Source: Welwitschia mirabilis
Taxonomy: Eukaryota; Gnetophyta; Gnetopsida; Welwitschiales
Direction: 5' to 3'
NCBI GenBank assembly: GCA_051453625.1
Contig: JBOZIK010000001.1
Location: 186,358,189 to 186,422,188, forward strand
Length of the DNA stretch: 64,000 nt
The position numbers and the translations under genes are program-made. The number at the start of each line of letters is the position of its first letter. Position 1 is the stretch's first letter. Shown in pieces: positions 35,481-47,588 of the stretch. Below the pieces are notes generated by a model. That model was not told where the DNA came from. It ran no database searches and saw only the letters and a list, made by a program, of their open reading frames with translations.

Positions 35481-37203
35481 ATATATAATTTTCATTTTGG
35501 CACTTCTAAAAATATCAACCTTGATTCATTTAATTCTAGAGAAGATGTTGCAATTTCTTGCTAGCCAAAAAAAGTAGAATAGCACTTTAACAAAATGTTT
35601 CACTGAGGCATAGATTTGATTTCAATTTAATGTGTTATTAAGCCTATACCATATTTCTTTACCAAGGGACCTTTCTAAAATAAATGCATTATCGTCTTTC
35701 TTTCTCTATAATCATGCACTCGGATGAAATCTTAAATCCCCTCTTTGTTAGATTGTCTACTCATCAAAATAATTATTCTTAATTATGACTCATTTTCATA
35801 CTACAAATTTTCCCATTATGCTATAGTAGCAACCATCTTACAGGATCTTATTTGTGTCATATTTTTTAATAAGAATGGATTTAGCATTCACTTGTTTTCC
35901 ACGTATTAATATTTTATCATTATTTAATGATAGGACAAATTAGCTTGAATTAAAAGTTCTTAAACATGATCTATTACCTTGTCAATAGTTGCATTTCTTA
36001 AGTGAGGTAAAATCCTCTTATCTTAGTAATTTTTATGCTTTAATTCCATAGTATTTTTTAACCAAATTCTAGTTAGTTACAACTCTTCTTTGTCATTTGG
36101 TTTTTTTCCCATCTAAGATTCACAAGGACTAGAAACTAATATTTTCCTTTTCAATATTAAAATCCATAAGCTATTTTAGTTCATCTATTTCTTTATATAA
36201 GGCTTGCTAAAAGGAATAATCCCCATACTTTGACTCCCACTCTTTGCATATTTGTTTTCTTTATGATTCTAATCTATTAGGGCTCCCCACTCCTTTGATT
36301 TTTTTATCTAATCCATTTGAATAATGGAAATTCTATCCTTCGTATCTTAAATACTCCACCCTCCTAATTCTACTAGTTTCATAATTTATTCCTAAGTAAT
36401 TGCATGGATTTTGGTTTCTCCTTTGTCCCCTTTCTAGATAAATTTTTAGATTATGTTATTATGAGATGTTTAATTCTTTAAGGAAAACATCCAATTGATG
36501 TAATATATTTTTATTTTATGATAATTATGAAATTAGCTTATATTATTCTTCCTTTATTAGACAAAAATATGTCATTTTAATTATTACACCTATTGATCAT
36601 TTTTTGGATGAGATCCTTTTATGTAATAGTTTTAGTTCAACTAAACATCAGAATTCCTAGATAATCATCTCTTTCATTCCATTTTCTTATTCTAAAATTC
36701 ATTTTTATACTATTATAAACACTCATCCATGTGCTTGAAAAGTTTACTCTACTTTTTGCTAGCTAAGGGTCCCCTTATCTAAGTTCTCTCCCTATGGTTA
36801 AAAAACCATGTATACCCTGATTAAATCTTAAGTTGAGTTTGGCTATTTCTGCATTTTTAGCTTAAGACTAATGAAGCTAAGTTGGAACCCTTTTATAATT
36901 AAGACATTTTCCAAGAACTACCATATAACACTATCATATGCCTCACTAACATGTAACTTAAGGACATAAATCCTCCTCTTCTTTTTTTGGACACTGTGAA
37001 AAGTTTTATGAATAAAAGTTACTTGGTCTAGGATAGATCGATTCTCTCATAACCTCACTTGATTCAGCCTTATCATCTGATGGAGAAATGATTAGATCCT
37101 TGCTATCAATACTTTAGAGAAGAGTCTATAGATAATTTTATAGACCCTTATTAGTCTAAATTCTTAGACTTCATAAGATTTTTCTTTCTTAGGAGTCATA
37201 ACT
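35480..37203 (-). pseudogene. Second LINE, ORF2 RT 3' part and zf-RVT region (duplication copy 1, cut at the join)
   Basis: The minus strand reads the later part of an L1-type ORF2. Near 37140-36800 there are RT residues ('GIHGFL'-like strands, with the stretch around the catalytic site missing). The thumb region follows, then near 35680-35540 the terminal zf-RVT-like part 'SLGKEIWYRLNNTLN*NQI' and 'VKVLFYFFWLARNC'. The RT stops at the duplication join at 37203, whereas the copy 2 counterpart continues into the endonuclease at 55.7 kb. Compared with copy 2, about 148 bp including the FVDD active site are deleted at about 36766. Stops are frequent. Confidence 0.8.
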
Positions 37204-40038
37204 TCTTAAGTCTTGTTACAAAATATTTGCTTTGTACTTAGGTCTTAATGCTATTTTCCTTTAACTTGACTTTGATGATAACATGCCTCATCCCTAAGAC
37301 AGATCTCTTAGTCATTTTTAGTCTCTTGGCAATAAGAATTTTTTTGTAGGAATCATATGTTATTGAGTATTCCATTTGATGATTATGTAGATATCTATGC
37401 ACATTAAAATTTAATATAATAGAAATTCAATAATGGATTATGATATTATAATAAATAAAGAAGAGGTATAATATACCTATTAATGACAAGAAGAATAATA
37501 CAAATAAGTGTAAAGAGGTAAAAAGAAATTAGAATAGGATCAAGGTCTTGCTTGATTAGTTAAAGTCATTCACATTTAAAGGCAGAGATTCAAGTTCAAA
37601 TTTGTGTAATAGGAATAAACCCATAATGCTTCCCATAAGGGCAACTAGTGAGATTCTACATTGCTAAACTCACAAACCATATTAGTGATGAATCCAATTA
37701 TTTTATAATGTTCTTGTCTTTCATAACCTATTATAGTTTGTAATGGTAGTATAACATAAGAGGCTTATCTAGTGTAGATTAGCTAACAAAGCACATATAT
37801 TTTAGAGAAAGAAATAAAAGAAGCAATTTATTTACATATTAACTTTTTTCCTTAGATAATAACTAGAAATTAGTAGCCTATTAATAATTTCCTAGATGAT
37901 TAAAAATAAGTTAAAATAAATAATAAAAATAAATAAAGTTAGTGGAATCAAAACAAATAATAGAAGTTATCTTTAAATAAGACACTTAAAGGAGAACCTA
38001 TGCTTATCTTATCCTTACATTATTTTTATTTCATTCTTAATTAGAGCCTTAGAAGAAGCTAACATATGGAGAGAAATAACTATAAAGCCAAATTCTTGAA
38101 AGATAATAATAATGATGCATTACCATCATCATATGGTCTTAAAATCTAAACAACTATATATGTTTTTCAATTTTTCTTAAAATTTAGTTTTATTTCATGC
38201 ATTTTATAATACTTTTGTAGAGTCTTTTAATGGTTGATTTTTAATACATTAAAAAATAATCAATTAAGTATGCTAGAAATCTATCAATTTAAATGCTATA
38301 AGAATAAATCCATTAGGTGTTATTCATCAAGTGTTTTCAAATCCCATATATTAAGAATCTAAGATATGATTCATCTATTAAGAATTACAGAACCCCACAT
38401 ATTAAGTGTACAAATTCATATCCATGAATTTTGCAAAAGTCCTATCTGATCATAGGTTGGTAGATTTAAATCATAAGAAAAATAAGCAGAATAATAAAAT
38501 TACACAATGATCTTAAACTAATAATATTTAGGATGATTTTTAATATGTAATAGTGGTTTTTTTATATCTTTTTATAATTTATATGATAAATGAAAAAATA
38601 ACTTTAAGTGAAGAATCTTTTTATAATAGTTTTATATCCATTGTGTTGGCACATATTATATGGAAGAAAAGCCTCTACTTATGGAAAACACAAATACTTA
38701 AATGAAGAAAACTACCATATATTATTATAATGCGTAACATCCCTTAATGATTACTCTAATACACATAGGTAATACTTTTACTTAGTTAATCATATTGATT
38801 GAAAAGACTTTGGACACCTTATATGATGGTAGAAATATGTAAGGTTATATCTAACAGGGAACTCTTGACACCTAGCATGGATTATACTTATGAGGATAGA
38901 TAGCCTAAGCCAATAATTTCTTAAGGGTGCTACTATCATAAGAAACTTATCTATTATTTGATTAATACATGATCACTATGTGATAATAAAAATAGGAATA
39001 TTGACATTAATACTTAAACATTTGAGTTTATTAATATTACAAGATATACATAACTAACAAATACATAAAAATAAATCAAATAATTATCAATGGATATGGT
39101 TATTCTTGTAGTCACTTGTATCAATATTGTGATTTATAAGTATCTTGAATATCTACATTTGTCTCTTCTTCTTACATCTATTATAAAAACCATATTATTA
39201 TATACTCATTACATTTATTTTTATGATCTATTCATATATCATATATTTTTTGTATATTGAATTTTCTATTCTTTACTATGGTATTCCTTAAAAAAAAAAA
39301 GAAAAGTGATATATTCATGACTTGCTAATTCTTATATACTACAAATGTTTGTAATGATTCTCTTAATGTATTGATAAATCAATATATTTGAATAAAATAT
39401 TTTAATGTATTTCTTCATATAATAATATTATCATAATATCTAATTAAGATAAATATTTCATACATGTACATTATTTTAAACCTTGTGATCCCCTGCATTA
39501 TTTCTAATGATGCTAAAAATAATGATGAAAATGTAAGGAGGATTATCGAGTAAATGTAACATATAGAACATGTTAAGATGATGAAAGCACTTGACATAAT
39601 TTTGTGTACATAGCTATGTAGCACAAAGGATGGGATTTAAGACCTAGCTTTACATGTGGTTGTGAACTTTCTTAACTTAATGTAAGAAAATGAGGATGAC
39701 CACTTTTTGAGATGGAATGTTGTAAAAATGTTGGGGATGGATTGTTGTGATGTGGGTCTCTATAAGATCATTATTAAAAATGTAAAATAACAAAAATACA
39801 TTGATGTGTTAATGCCTCAATAACATTATATTATGGATATGGTATTTAAAGAATGATTTTAGATTACCAAGTGATGCTTTTCTAGAATAGTTTCAGAAGT
39901 TTCTTCTTGTGTTTGTAAATATTATTAATGAAATAATAATGTTGGTGCAAATAATATGCAAGGAAATGCAAATGTTCATGAAAGGCATTGGCTTACAGAT
40001 TTCTTTACATTACACACAATTTCACCACATAGTAGTAT
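37204..40038. repeat. Tandem segmental duplication, copy 2, left part
   Basis: Colinear with 29140-32283 of copy 1, ending where the copia element is inserted. Copy 2 lacks about 100 bp of AT-rich DNA present around 30530-30650 in copy 1, and the ~150 bp at 31910-32062. Confidence 0.88.
37545..37605 (+). ncRNA. tRNA-derived (SINE-like) segment, copy 2
   Basis: 'Cttgcttgattagttaaag' (A-box-like) and 'aagttcaaattt' (B-box-like, 37592-37603) correspond to 29490-29552. The B-box has decayed further here. Confidence 0.42.
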
Positions 40039-41035
40039 TGAGTTATTTTTTCAAGTTGATGTTAAACTAACATATATTTGTAGAGTTTAATTATGTTACA
40101 AATATGTCAAATTAATAAAGTTTTATAGGTTAGATGTCAAATAATATTTTTCTTAGATTACGTTCTTGCTTGAAAAAATAGTTAATTTTCATAAGTAGTC
40201 CATTAAATTTCATATGGAGTCAATCAAACCTAGGCAGAGGTGATCAGTTAGATGTTAGATGGGGTTGACCAGATCATGAGATGTGAGCTAATCAGATCAA
40301 CTAAAAGCAAGAGGGGTCAACCAACTCAAGTGACGATAATCAATTAGGTTGACTAGATGTTTTAGGAAATTAACTAATTGGAGCAAAAGCAAAGCCTTCA
40401 AATTATTTTCTAAATATTACTCCTTTCAATTTTAATTATTAGAATGTTAGATTTACTTTTTAATGTACAAAACCTATCTCTTATATAAACAAATGAATAT
40501 GAGTCTTTTAACTATGAATTTTTCTCTAGGAAAAAAACATTTATACTGTTGATATCTATTAGTTAAAAGTAATCTACTACACTACATGAGCTTGTAGTTG
40601 TAATTTACCTTCTAGTAGTGTATTCCATCATTGTCATACTTCAGATCTAGTAAAGCTAGTACACTCAGGCATACTACCCTCACCAAAAGCTTTTCTTTGT
40701 AAAGGTTGAAACTCAGCCTTAAAAGTTTTCTTGTAAAGGTTACAAGTTGGCCTAAAAACTTGGAAAGAAAGCAATAAGGATTTAGATTCGCTTAGGGTTA
40801 AAGTTGATAGCTAAGAGTGGAGTCAGGGCATTTTCTTAAATTATTATAAATCATTTTTTTGCTATACTTTTTTTAGTATTTTCATTCAAGTTATTTTCTT
40901 GTGCTTTTTCTCATGAAATTTCTTCAAACATCTTTTTGATTCTTTTTCAAATATATTATTATTTTCATCTAATATTTTTAAGGATAATATATTCTTGTAA
41001 AACCTATTTACCCCTAAGGGTTTTTAAATCCTTCA
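40039..41035 (+). repeat. 5' LTR of the copia element (~997 bp)
   Basis: Starts TGAGTTATTTTTTCAAG and ends CTTCA, just before the primer-binding site. It aligns along its length with the 3' LTR, e.g. 'aactaacatatatttg' against 'actaatatatatttg' and 'gaaatttcttcaaa' in both. It differs at many positions. Confidence 0.88.
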
Positions 41036-41036
41036 T

Positions 41037-41049
41037 TGGATATTAGAGC
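41037..41049 (+). promoter_or_regulatory. Primer-binding site of the copia element
   Basis: TGGATATTAGAGC follows the LTR end and resembles TGGTATCAGAGC, the site for initiator tRNA-Met, with an extra base and one C to T change. Confidence 0.7.
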
Positions 41050-41139
41050 TAGCTAAGTTAGTAGTATATTCTAACAAATCTTGACTCATAAACTTAGTCA
41101 TAAGTAACCACTCAGATGGGTCTTTTGCTTAAGGTTACT

Positions 41140-41880
41140 ACTATTTGATGGAACCAACTATGTCTATTAGAAGATTAGGATGAGATTTTTCCTTAGATTC
41201 CTTGATGTTGACATAGAAGAGGTACTTTATAATGGGTATGAACACCTTATAATAACCAAAAGGATAGTAGTGGAAATAATAAGATCATTTTGAAATCAAG
41301 AGATCAATGGACTCCTATTGATAAGATAAGACAACCATGGATGCCCATGCTCTTAATGCTATTTTTATAAAAGAATTCAAGAGGATTATAAATTGTGAAT
41401 TTACCAAAGAAGCACAAGACATTGTTGAAATAGCTCATAAAGGGACATCCATCATGAAACAAGCAAAATTACTGATGCTCATCTCTAGGTTTGAAATTAT
41501 TCATATGGAGGAGGAAGAAACCATTTAAGAATTCTTTACTAAGTTGATAGATATAGTGAACTCGATGATAAGTATAAGAGCAAAAATGGATGAAGCAAAA
41601 GTGGTAAGACAAATCTTACAATTTCTTTCCAAGTGTTTTCAATCAAAAGTTACCATAATTAAAGAAAGTAAGAACATCAACTTGATGGCTCTGGATGAAC
41701 TACAAAGTAATCTTCAAACTTATGAATTAAAATTTCTTAAAGATAAGAAGAAGAGTCTTACATTAAAAAGTATGTAGAAGAAAGCCAAATTTGAGAGATC
41801 GAATGATGACCTTGATGAGGATAAGGTTGTAATGCTATGGTTGTAAAGGATATGGACATGTTACAAATGAATGTTCAAAT
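41140..41880 (+). pseudogene. Copia gag with zinc knuckle
   Basis: The plus strand encodes a SIRE/Maximus-like Gag (UBN2-type), the particle protein. Open stretches at 41337-41528 and 41544-41777 read 'EFKRIINCEFTKEAQDIVEI', 'AHKGTSIMKQAKLLMLISRF', 'IVRQ'-like 'VVRQILQFLSKCFQSKV' and 'LQTYELKF', in the expected order. A zinc knuckle of the form C-x2-C-x4-H-x4-C, 'CYGCKGYGHVTNEC', is intact at 41833-41874. A stop separates the first two stretches (the TAA of 'ETI*EFF' sits where the family has a codon), and a frameshift lies before the knuckle. Confidence 0.88.
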
Positions 41881-42599
41881 AACAAAAGGAATCAAAGAAA
41901 ATCTAAGAGACTATTCTTTATTGCTACTTGGTATAATGTGAATGAGGAAGAAGATAACCACTGTAGCTAGGAGTGATAGGGAGATAAAATAATCTCCTTT
42001 ATGGAAATAATTTCATCCTTAAATGAGGTTCCTTATCCAACTAAATCAAATGATTTAAATATCATAGAGGTAGGGGAAGAAGAATTAGAAAGCACCTATC
42101 AAGAGCTATACTCAAAATGTAAGAAGCTAGCTAAATGAATAAATGAAGTGAAAAAATAATAAANNNNNNNNNNGTATTTAAATAAGGAAAAGAAATCTTT
42201 GAATACCAACTATAAGAAAATTGAAATAGAGAACATTAAGCTAATTCAAGAGGTAAAAGTTTTGTCTCATTTTATAAGTAAAAGTTTTAACAGTTTTAGT
42301 AAATTGGAACAGATTCCTAAAATAGGAAAATCAGTCCATTACAAAAGAGGTATTGGATTTACCTCTACAAACCCATCCACGTCTTTTGATTAAGTAACTT
42401 GATAAAATAACAATTTCATTTTAAAAATTATCTATCATTTTTATGACAAGTCAAGTCACTCAAAATTATTTTGTAAATTCAACAAGATTATGATTTTTTG
42501 AAGCCATAGTAGTACTTTTTCTTTCAAATTTATTTCTAAAATTTCTATATCATGAAAGTCCAATGGATTAAGTGGATAAGGGCTAACAATTTAAAAATC

Positions 42600-43150
42600 T
42601 TATTGATTCAAATAGATTTTAAGGCTAGCAGTGGAAATTGTTGATACTTAAATAGTTAGTGCTCTTATCATATGATAGATGAAAAATTAAGGTTTCAACA
42701 TCTAAATGACTTTGATGGAGGAGAATTAACCTTCAATGATGACATAAATGCTAATATTAAAGGCATAGGAAGAATTGGTGGAGGTACTATGCTTAAAATT
42801 AATGAAGTTTTATTTGTAAATGGTCTTAAACATAATTTGCTTAGTATTAGTTAAAATTATGATAAAGCTCATAGATTTGTTTTTGATTGTCAAAATTGTG
42901 AAGTTAGACATGATGAGGTTATTCTTAAGGCAAATAAAATAAATAATTCTTATAGTATTAATGGAACCTCTTCTATTTATCATTTTTCATAAGTTAACCA
43001 AGAATAGTTATGACACCAACTCTTAGGTCATGTAAACTATAATTAACTTAAAGACATCATTAAAAAAGAAATCTTGAGAGGGATTTATAAAATAAATATT
43101 AATAAACATGGGTTGTGTGATGCTTGTCAAAAAGGAAAAAATAAGAACAT
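42600..43150 (+). pseudogene. Copia protease and pre-integrase zinc domain
   Basis: The aspartic protease cleaves the polyprotein. Its active-site region is damaged: where the family has D-S-G-C, this copy reads 'NS*CSYHM' near 42650. It is followed by 'FDGGELTFNDD', 'IKGIGRIGGGT' and 'FVNGLKHNLLSIS' (42672-42854). The pre-integrase domain follows: 'HQLLGHVNYN*LKDIIKKE' and 'HGLCDACQKGK' near 43010-43140, giving the H-x-C-x2-C pattern of the integrase zinc-binding part. Confidence 0.85.
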
Positions 43151-43159
43151 CCCATAAAA

Positions 43160-44110
43160 GTAAAAAATTAATCTCCATGATAATTCCCCTTAACTTATCC
43201 ATATGAACTTCATGGGTTCTTCTCAAACTAAAAGATTGATAAGAAAAAGATTTTTTTTTTGGATAATGATTGATATCTACTCTACTCTACATTTACTTAG
43301 ATTGCTTTCCTTAAAAAAAAAGTTGAAACTTTTAAGAGATTTATTGAATTTGTAATCAAGTTTAGAATGAAAAGCAATACTTTATTAAATGAATTAAAAT
43401 TGATTATGAAGAAGAATTTGAAAATCATATTTTTGAAAACTATTATGTGAAGAGTAGAATAGAACATTATTTTTTAGCACCAAGAATCCCACAACAAAAT
43501 GGGATAGCAAAAAGGAAAAATAGGGTCCTCTAAGAAATGGCAAAAACAATGCCAAATGATAACGAGATACAAAGAACCTTTTTGACTTACGTAGTAAGTA
43601 TTGCATGTTATATTATCAATAGACTCTATCTAAGATCTAGTATGAATAAAGCTTCATATGAGCTATGAAAATGAAGAAAACCAAATGCATCTTATTTTAA
43701 AGTCCTTAGAAGTAAGTGCTTTATTTTAAAAGATAGAGAACATTTGAGTAAATTCAAGTCTAAGGTAGATGAAGTAATTTTTCTTGGATACTCAATTATT
43801 ACTAGAGCTTATAGGGTCTTCAACAAATGAAGCCTAATGGTGGAAGAAATCATAAATGTATAAATTAATGACAATATTGTTAAACTACTATCTACAAATG
43901 ATGAAGTAGATCTCTAACAAAACTTTACAAACAATAAGAAATATACAAGTATAAAGGAAAATGAAACAATAGAGGAATCAAATCCCAAACATTAGAAAAA
44001 ATTAAAATATCATCCTATTAATTTAGTTATTGGAGATGTGAACTTAAGGATGTACACTAGATACTCTGTTAATGACATTTGTACTCACATTTATTATATG
44101 TCTTAGGTTA
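43160..44110 (+). pseudogene. Copia integrase
   Basis: The integrase core inserts the cDNA into the genome. Seen: 'EEFENHIFENYYVKS' near 43410-43450, then 'FLAPRIPQQNGIAKRKNRVL' near 43470-43530 (the PQQNG..ERKNR motif of plant copia), 'YVVSIACYIINRLYLRS' and 'FKSKVDEVIFLGYS'. The connecting segment 'HPINLVIGDVN..MYTRYS' near 44010-44065 resembles the HP...IIGD...TRS motif. Stops and frameshifts occur, especially at 43240-43400. Confidence 0.85.
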
Positions 44111-44114
44111 AACT

Positions 44115-45640
44115 CAAAAAATATAAGGAGGCTAAACTCATGAAGAATGGATGATGACAATGCAAGAGAAGTTACAATAATTTAAAAGAAATAATGTTTG
44201 CAATCTAGTGAAAAGATCTAAGAATTGGAATGTAACTGGAATAAAGTGTATTTTTAAGAACAAATGTAATAAACACAATAATGTGATTACCAATAAGACA
44301 AGACTAGTATCACAAGGATACAATTTGATTAAAGGAATTAATATAGGAAATACATTTGCTCCTATGACCTGGTTAGATAACATTATAATATTTTCATTGT
44401 AGCCTTTAAAAATTTTAAAGTTTTTTAAATTCATGCAAAAAGTGCTTTTTTAAATGGTGTTCTCAATGAAGAAATGCATGTGGAGCAACTTATAAGATTT
44501 ATAGACCCTCATAAATTAAAACATGTTTATAGACTTAAAAAGGATTTATATGGATTAAAACAAGATCTTAAAACATGGTATGAAAAATTAAAAACCTTTC
44601 TTGAGGATAGTGGTTATAGCCAGGGAGTTGCAGATACAACCCTTTTTGTAAAGGAACTTAAACAAGACTTCATTATTATTCATATTTATGTCAATCATAT
44701 AATTTTTGGATCTTTAAAGGAGGANNNNNNNNNNCCTTTAAAATATTTTTATAACATCATAATAAAACAGTTTGAGATGAAAATACTAGAAGAAGTAAGC
44801 ATGTCTCTGCAAATTAGGAAAACCAATTAAGGAATTTTTATTTCTTAATAAAAATATGCTAAGTACTTGGTAAAATGATTTGGATGTGAGAATGCAACAT
44901 CAACCACTCCTCTCATGTAAACATCATGTAAGGTTATTCTTAACAATAAAAAAAATTAGTTGATCAAGAACTCTATAGGAGCATGATAGAAATCTTATTA
45001 TATTTAACTACTAGTAGATCTGATATAATGTTTAGTATGGCTACATGTACCAGATATTAGGTAAATCCTAAGGAATTAGATCTTCAAGCTATTAAAAGAA
45101 TTATAAGATACATAAAAGATACTAGTAATGATAGGCTATGATATCTAAAAGGAACATCTTTTGAACTTGCATAATTTAGTAAGGTAGATTAGGCTAAATG
45201 CAAGAATGATTAAAAATGCATAAGTAGAAATTATTTCTTCCTTGGTTCTTATCTAGTAGATTAGACAAGTAAGAAACAAAATTCCATTTTTATTTCCACA
45301 ACTAAAGCAAAATATATAGCAGCAAGAAGTCACTATACCCATCTTTTGTGGATGAAGGAAATGCTCAAAAGTTTTGGAATTACTTATGATTAAGTACCCT
45401 TTTTTGTAAAAATATGATTGTGATTAATATTTCTAAAAATCATGTCCAAAACTCTCATCCTAAATATATCAAACTTAGACCTAATTTTCTTAGAGATCAA
45501 GTTAAGAAAGAGAATATTGCCATGAATTTCATAAACACTAATTAATAGCTAGCTGATATTTTCATAAAACTCCTAATATTTGATAAATTCTTAAATATTC
45601 AACATGAACCAAGGTCTTTATCACTATCCTTTAACTGAAA
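44115..45640 (+). pseudogene. Copia reverse transcriptase and RNase H
   Basis: The RT starts near 'LQ.FKRNNVCNLV' (44170) and reads 'RLVSQGYNLIKGINIGNTF' (44308-44360), 'KSAFLNGVLNEEMHVEQ' (44440-44490), and 'VYRLKKDLYGLKQDLKTWY' (44525-44580). The catalytic YVDD is changed to YVNH at 44687-44698, so both catalytic aspartates are gone. After the 10-N gap: 'EFMKILEEVSM'-like 'FEMKILEEVSMSLQI'. The RNase H part has 'SKKQNSIFISTTKAKYIAA' (45268-45325) and ends with 'HPKYIKLRPNFLRDQVKKE' and '*LADIFIKLL' near 45450-45580. The order RT after integrase defines Ty1/copia. Confidence 0.9.
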
Positions 45641-45859
45641 GCGTGATGATCGAATATACTTATAATATGGTTGATTAAATCTAAAGAAACTAGGTTAATC
45701 AAATTATATCCCAGTCACCCAGACTTATTCCAGGTATAGCCTATTTCAAGTTAGGTCAACCGGACTGAAGTTCTAGTTGACCAGATCTAGAAAAAAGAGA
45801 TTCATGCCTCAACAAGTAAGTCTAATTAACTAAAGCTACAAGGTATTCAAAAAGAGAGA

Positions 45860-47130
45860 GGTAATGGACTTGAATTATTATTCAATAATGACTTACTACA
45901 TCCCTTTTATAAAAGCTTTTAAAACCCTAACTTACTCATTTCGACCTATCTTCCACCTGTATCTCTCATATTTTGTTAGTTTTCTTTGGTTTTTTCCTCC
46001 CTTATCTTTAGCAAGTGCAATGTTACAAGTAATGGTGGTAGGATCGTCAAGAAGATCAAGACAAGATATGCTTATTAGCAAAGATCCTTTCAACTTTTAT
46101 CAAGACACATTAGAAGAAGCAATTGACAGGTTTTGTAAGAAGTTTAAAAAGAAGCCTATCTTCCAAGAATTCCTAGTTGCCTCTAATGAACTAAGATAAT
46201 GTTATGATGTGGTGTGTCTTCTTAATGATTTAGATATCTCCTATTTTGTTGATGTCTTTAGATTAGCTTACCCTTTTCTTACCTACATGTTTTATGTAAA
46301 CGGTACGTATGATGTGGATTCTTGTACTCTTTACACACTTATGTTGAAAGAAGAATGAGTATTATCCTAGATCTGATAGATTTGGTTATTAATCTCTATA
46401 AGAATGAGTATGGGGAGTTTTGGCCTTTGGAGGACTCTCTAGAGGGTAAGGCTAAAGTCACCTGTGAGCTCTGTGGGAAGTTTACTAAAGGGAAGATCAC
46501 CCTCTCAACTTCCTATTTGATTCCCAAGTACTACTTTTTACCTCTTGTGTTTACTTATAATTTTTTATCCCTTGATGGTCATCATGATAAGACCTCTAAT
46601 TATAGAGTTTATCTCTTTTATTTGGTCAGAACTTGTCATTGTGTTAATGCTCCTTTTATGATCCTAAACAATATGATCTCTTAACTTAAATATCATAAAA
46701 CTAGGGCTCTTACATATTCTATCCTTATTTAAAACATTTGTTGGTACTTTAGGGTTCAATTTTATCTCAAGCTTGAAATGTTAGCCCCATGTCTTCAATA
46801 GGGCATGTCACTCTTTCAAGAATGCATATCTTTTCTAGTTCAAAATCTTTAAAATCTCCTTCTCCAAAGAATTCCTCTCCTAATAAGATCTTGTCTTATC
46901 TTAACAAGATAGATTCTCATATCCATCACATGAAATAATCTCTTATTATGATCAGTGATTAGAATGCAGATACCTCAGAGGAGGCTAGTAGTTCTTAGCA
47001 TAAAGAAGAAGTAGAAGAAGAAGAAGAAGAATAAGAAGAAGAAGAAGAAGAAGAAAAAGTAGAATAATAGGACCCTAAAGAAGAGGAAGAATAAAAAAAA
47101 GAAGATTCATATTATCTTGTGCTTTTGTAG
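45860..47130 (+). pseudogene. Third ORF of the copia element (SIRE envelope-like position), function unknown
   Basis: Downstream of pol, the plus strand holds two of the longest open stretches in the element: 45864-46199 (111 codons, with a hydrophobic run 'YLSYFVSFLWFFPPLSLASA' followed by 'DPFNFYQDTLEEAIDRFCKK') and 46322-46684 (120 codons, including 'CELCGKFTKGKITLSTSYL'). The frame continues to an acidic tail made almost only of Glu codons (47005-47090) and a stop at about 47128. SIRE/Maximus elements carry an extra, envelope-like ORF here. I cannot assign a domain. Stops at 46197 and 46357 and in the tail show decay. Its relatively good preservation may be chance. Confidence 0.6.
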
Positions 47131-47573
47131 TTCTCTCCCTTATCATTGATGTTAAAAGGAGAGAAAAACATAGTATTTTTTACTACTTAGTTGTTAGTAA
47201 AATCATTTTTTCTATTCTTATTAAAGATACTCTTATGTTTTGCTATAAAATACTATAGTTATAGTTTTGTACTTTTTATTTATTTGTATGATCAATTGTA
47301 GTTTTACTAGAACATGCACCTTTTATAGTTTTTACTCTTGATAGCCAGTTATTTATTAAAAGCTATATAGTTTTTTTCTTTTCTTTTACAAAATAACTAA
47401 CAAATGTCATTAGCTTTTGTAGTGAATGATATATTTCAATGATAGTTCATGTTGCTTATTATATTATAAAAATCTTGTAGTTCATATGACATATTGGTAG
47501 GGGGAGTTTTGTAAAGCCTCTTCTCAGATTAACAATTTATGTATCTAAATAAATATAGTTTGTCATCAATGTC

Positions 47574-47584
47574 AAAGGGGAAGA
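47574..47584 (+). promoter_or_regulatory. Polypurine tract of the copia element
   Basis: AAAGGGGAAGA, preceded by tgtcatcaatgtc, is the typical plant copia polypurine tract context and lies a few bases before the 3' LTR. An internal G-rich ggtagggggag occurs at 47497-47507. Confidence 0.85.
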
Positions 47585-47588
47585 TTTT

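Larger units (their letters stand above)
29140..37203. repeat. Tandem segmental duplication, copy 1 (~8.06 kb)
   Basis: From 'ttgttacataatatttgctt' to 'aggagtcataact' this segment is colinear with copy 2 (37204-40038 plus 48611-54433). Landmarks in both: 'gtctcttggcaat' (29260; 37320), the SINE-like element (29490; 37545), 'gaagaagctaacat' (29997; 38053), 'ttgatgtgttaatgcct' (31909; 39800), 'aaaattattccattacctagtttt' (32312; 48640), and the LINE part. Copies sit head to tail with no spacer; the join at 37203 reads 'agtcttgttacaaaatattt', with ttgttaca also at the left edge of copy 1. Confidence 0.88.

Noticed and set aside
46990-47090. GAA/GAG-rich run considered as a simple microsatellite only.
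   Set aside because: It is in frame with the third copia ORF and forms its acidic tail, so it is reported with that ORF, though slippage may have lengthened it.
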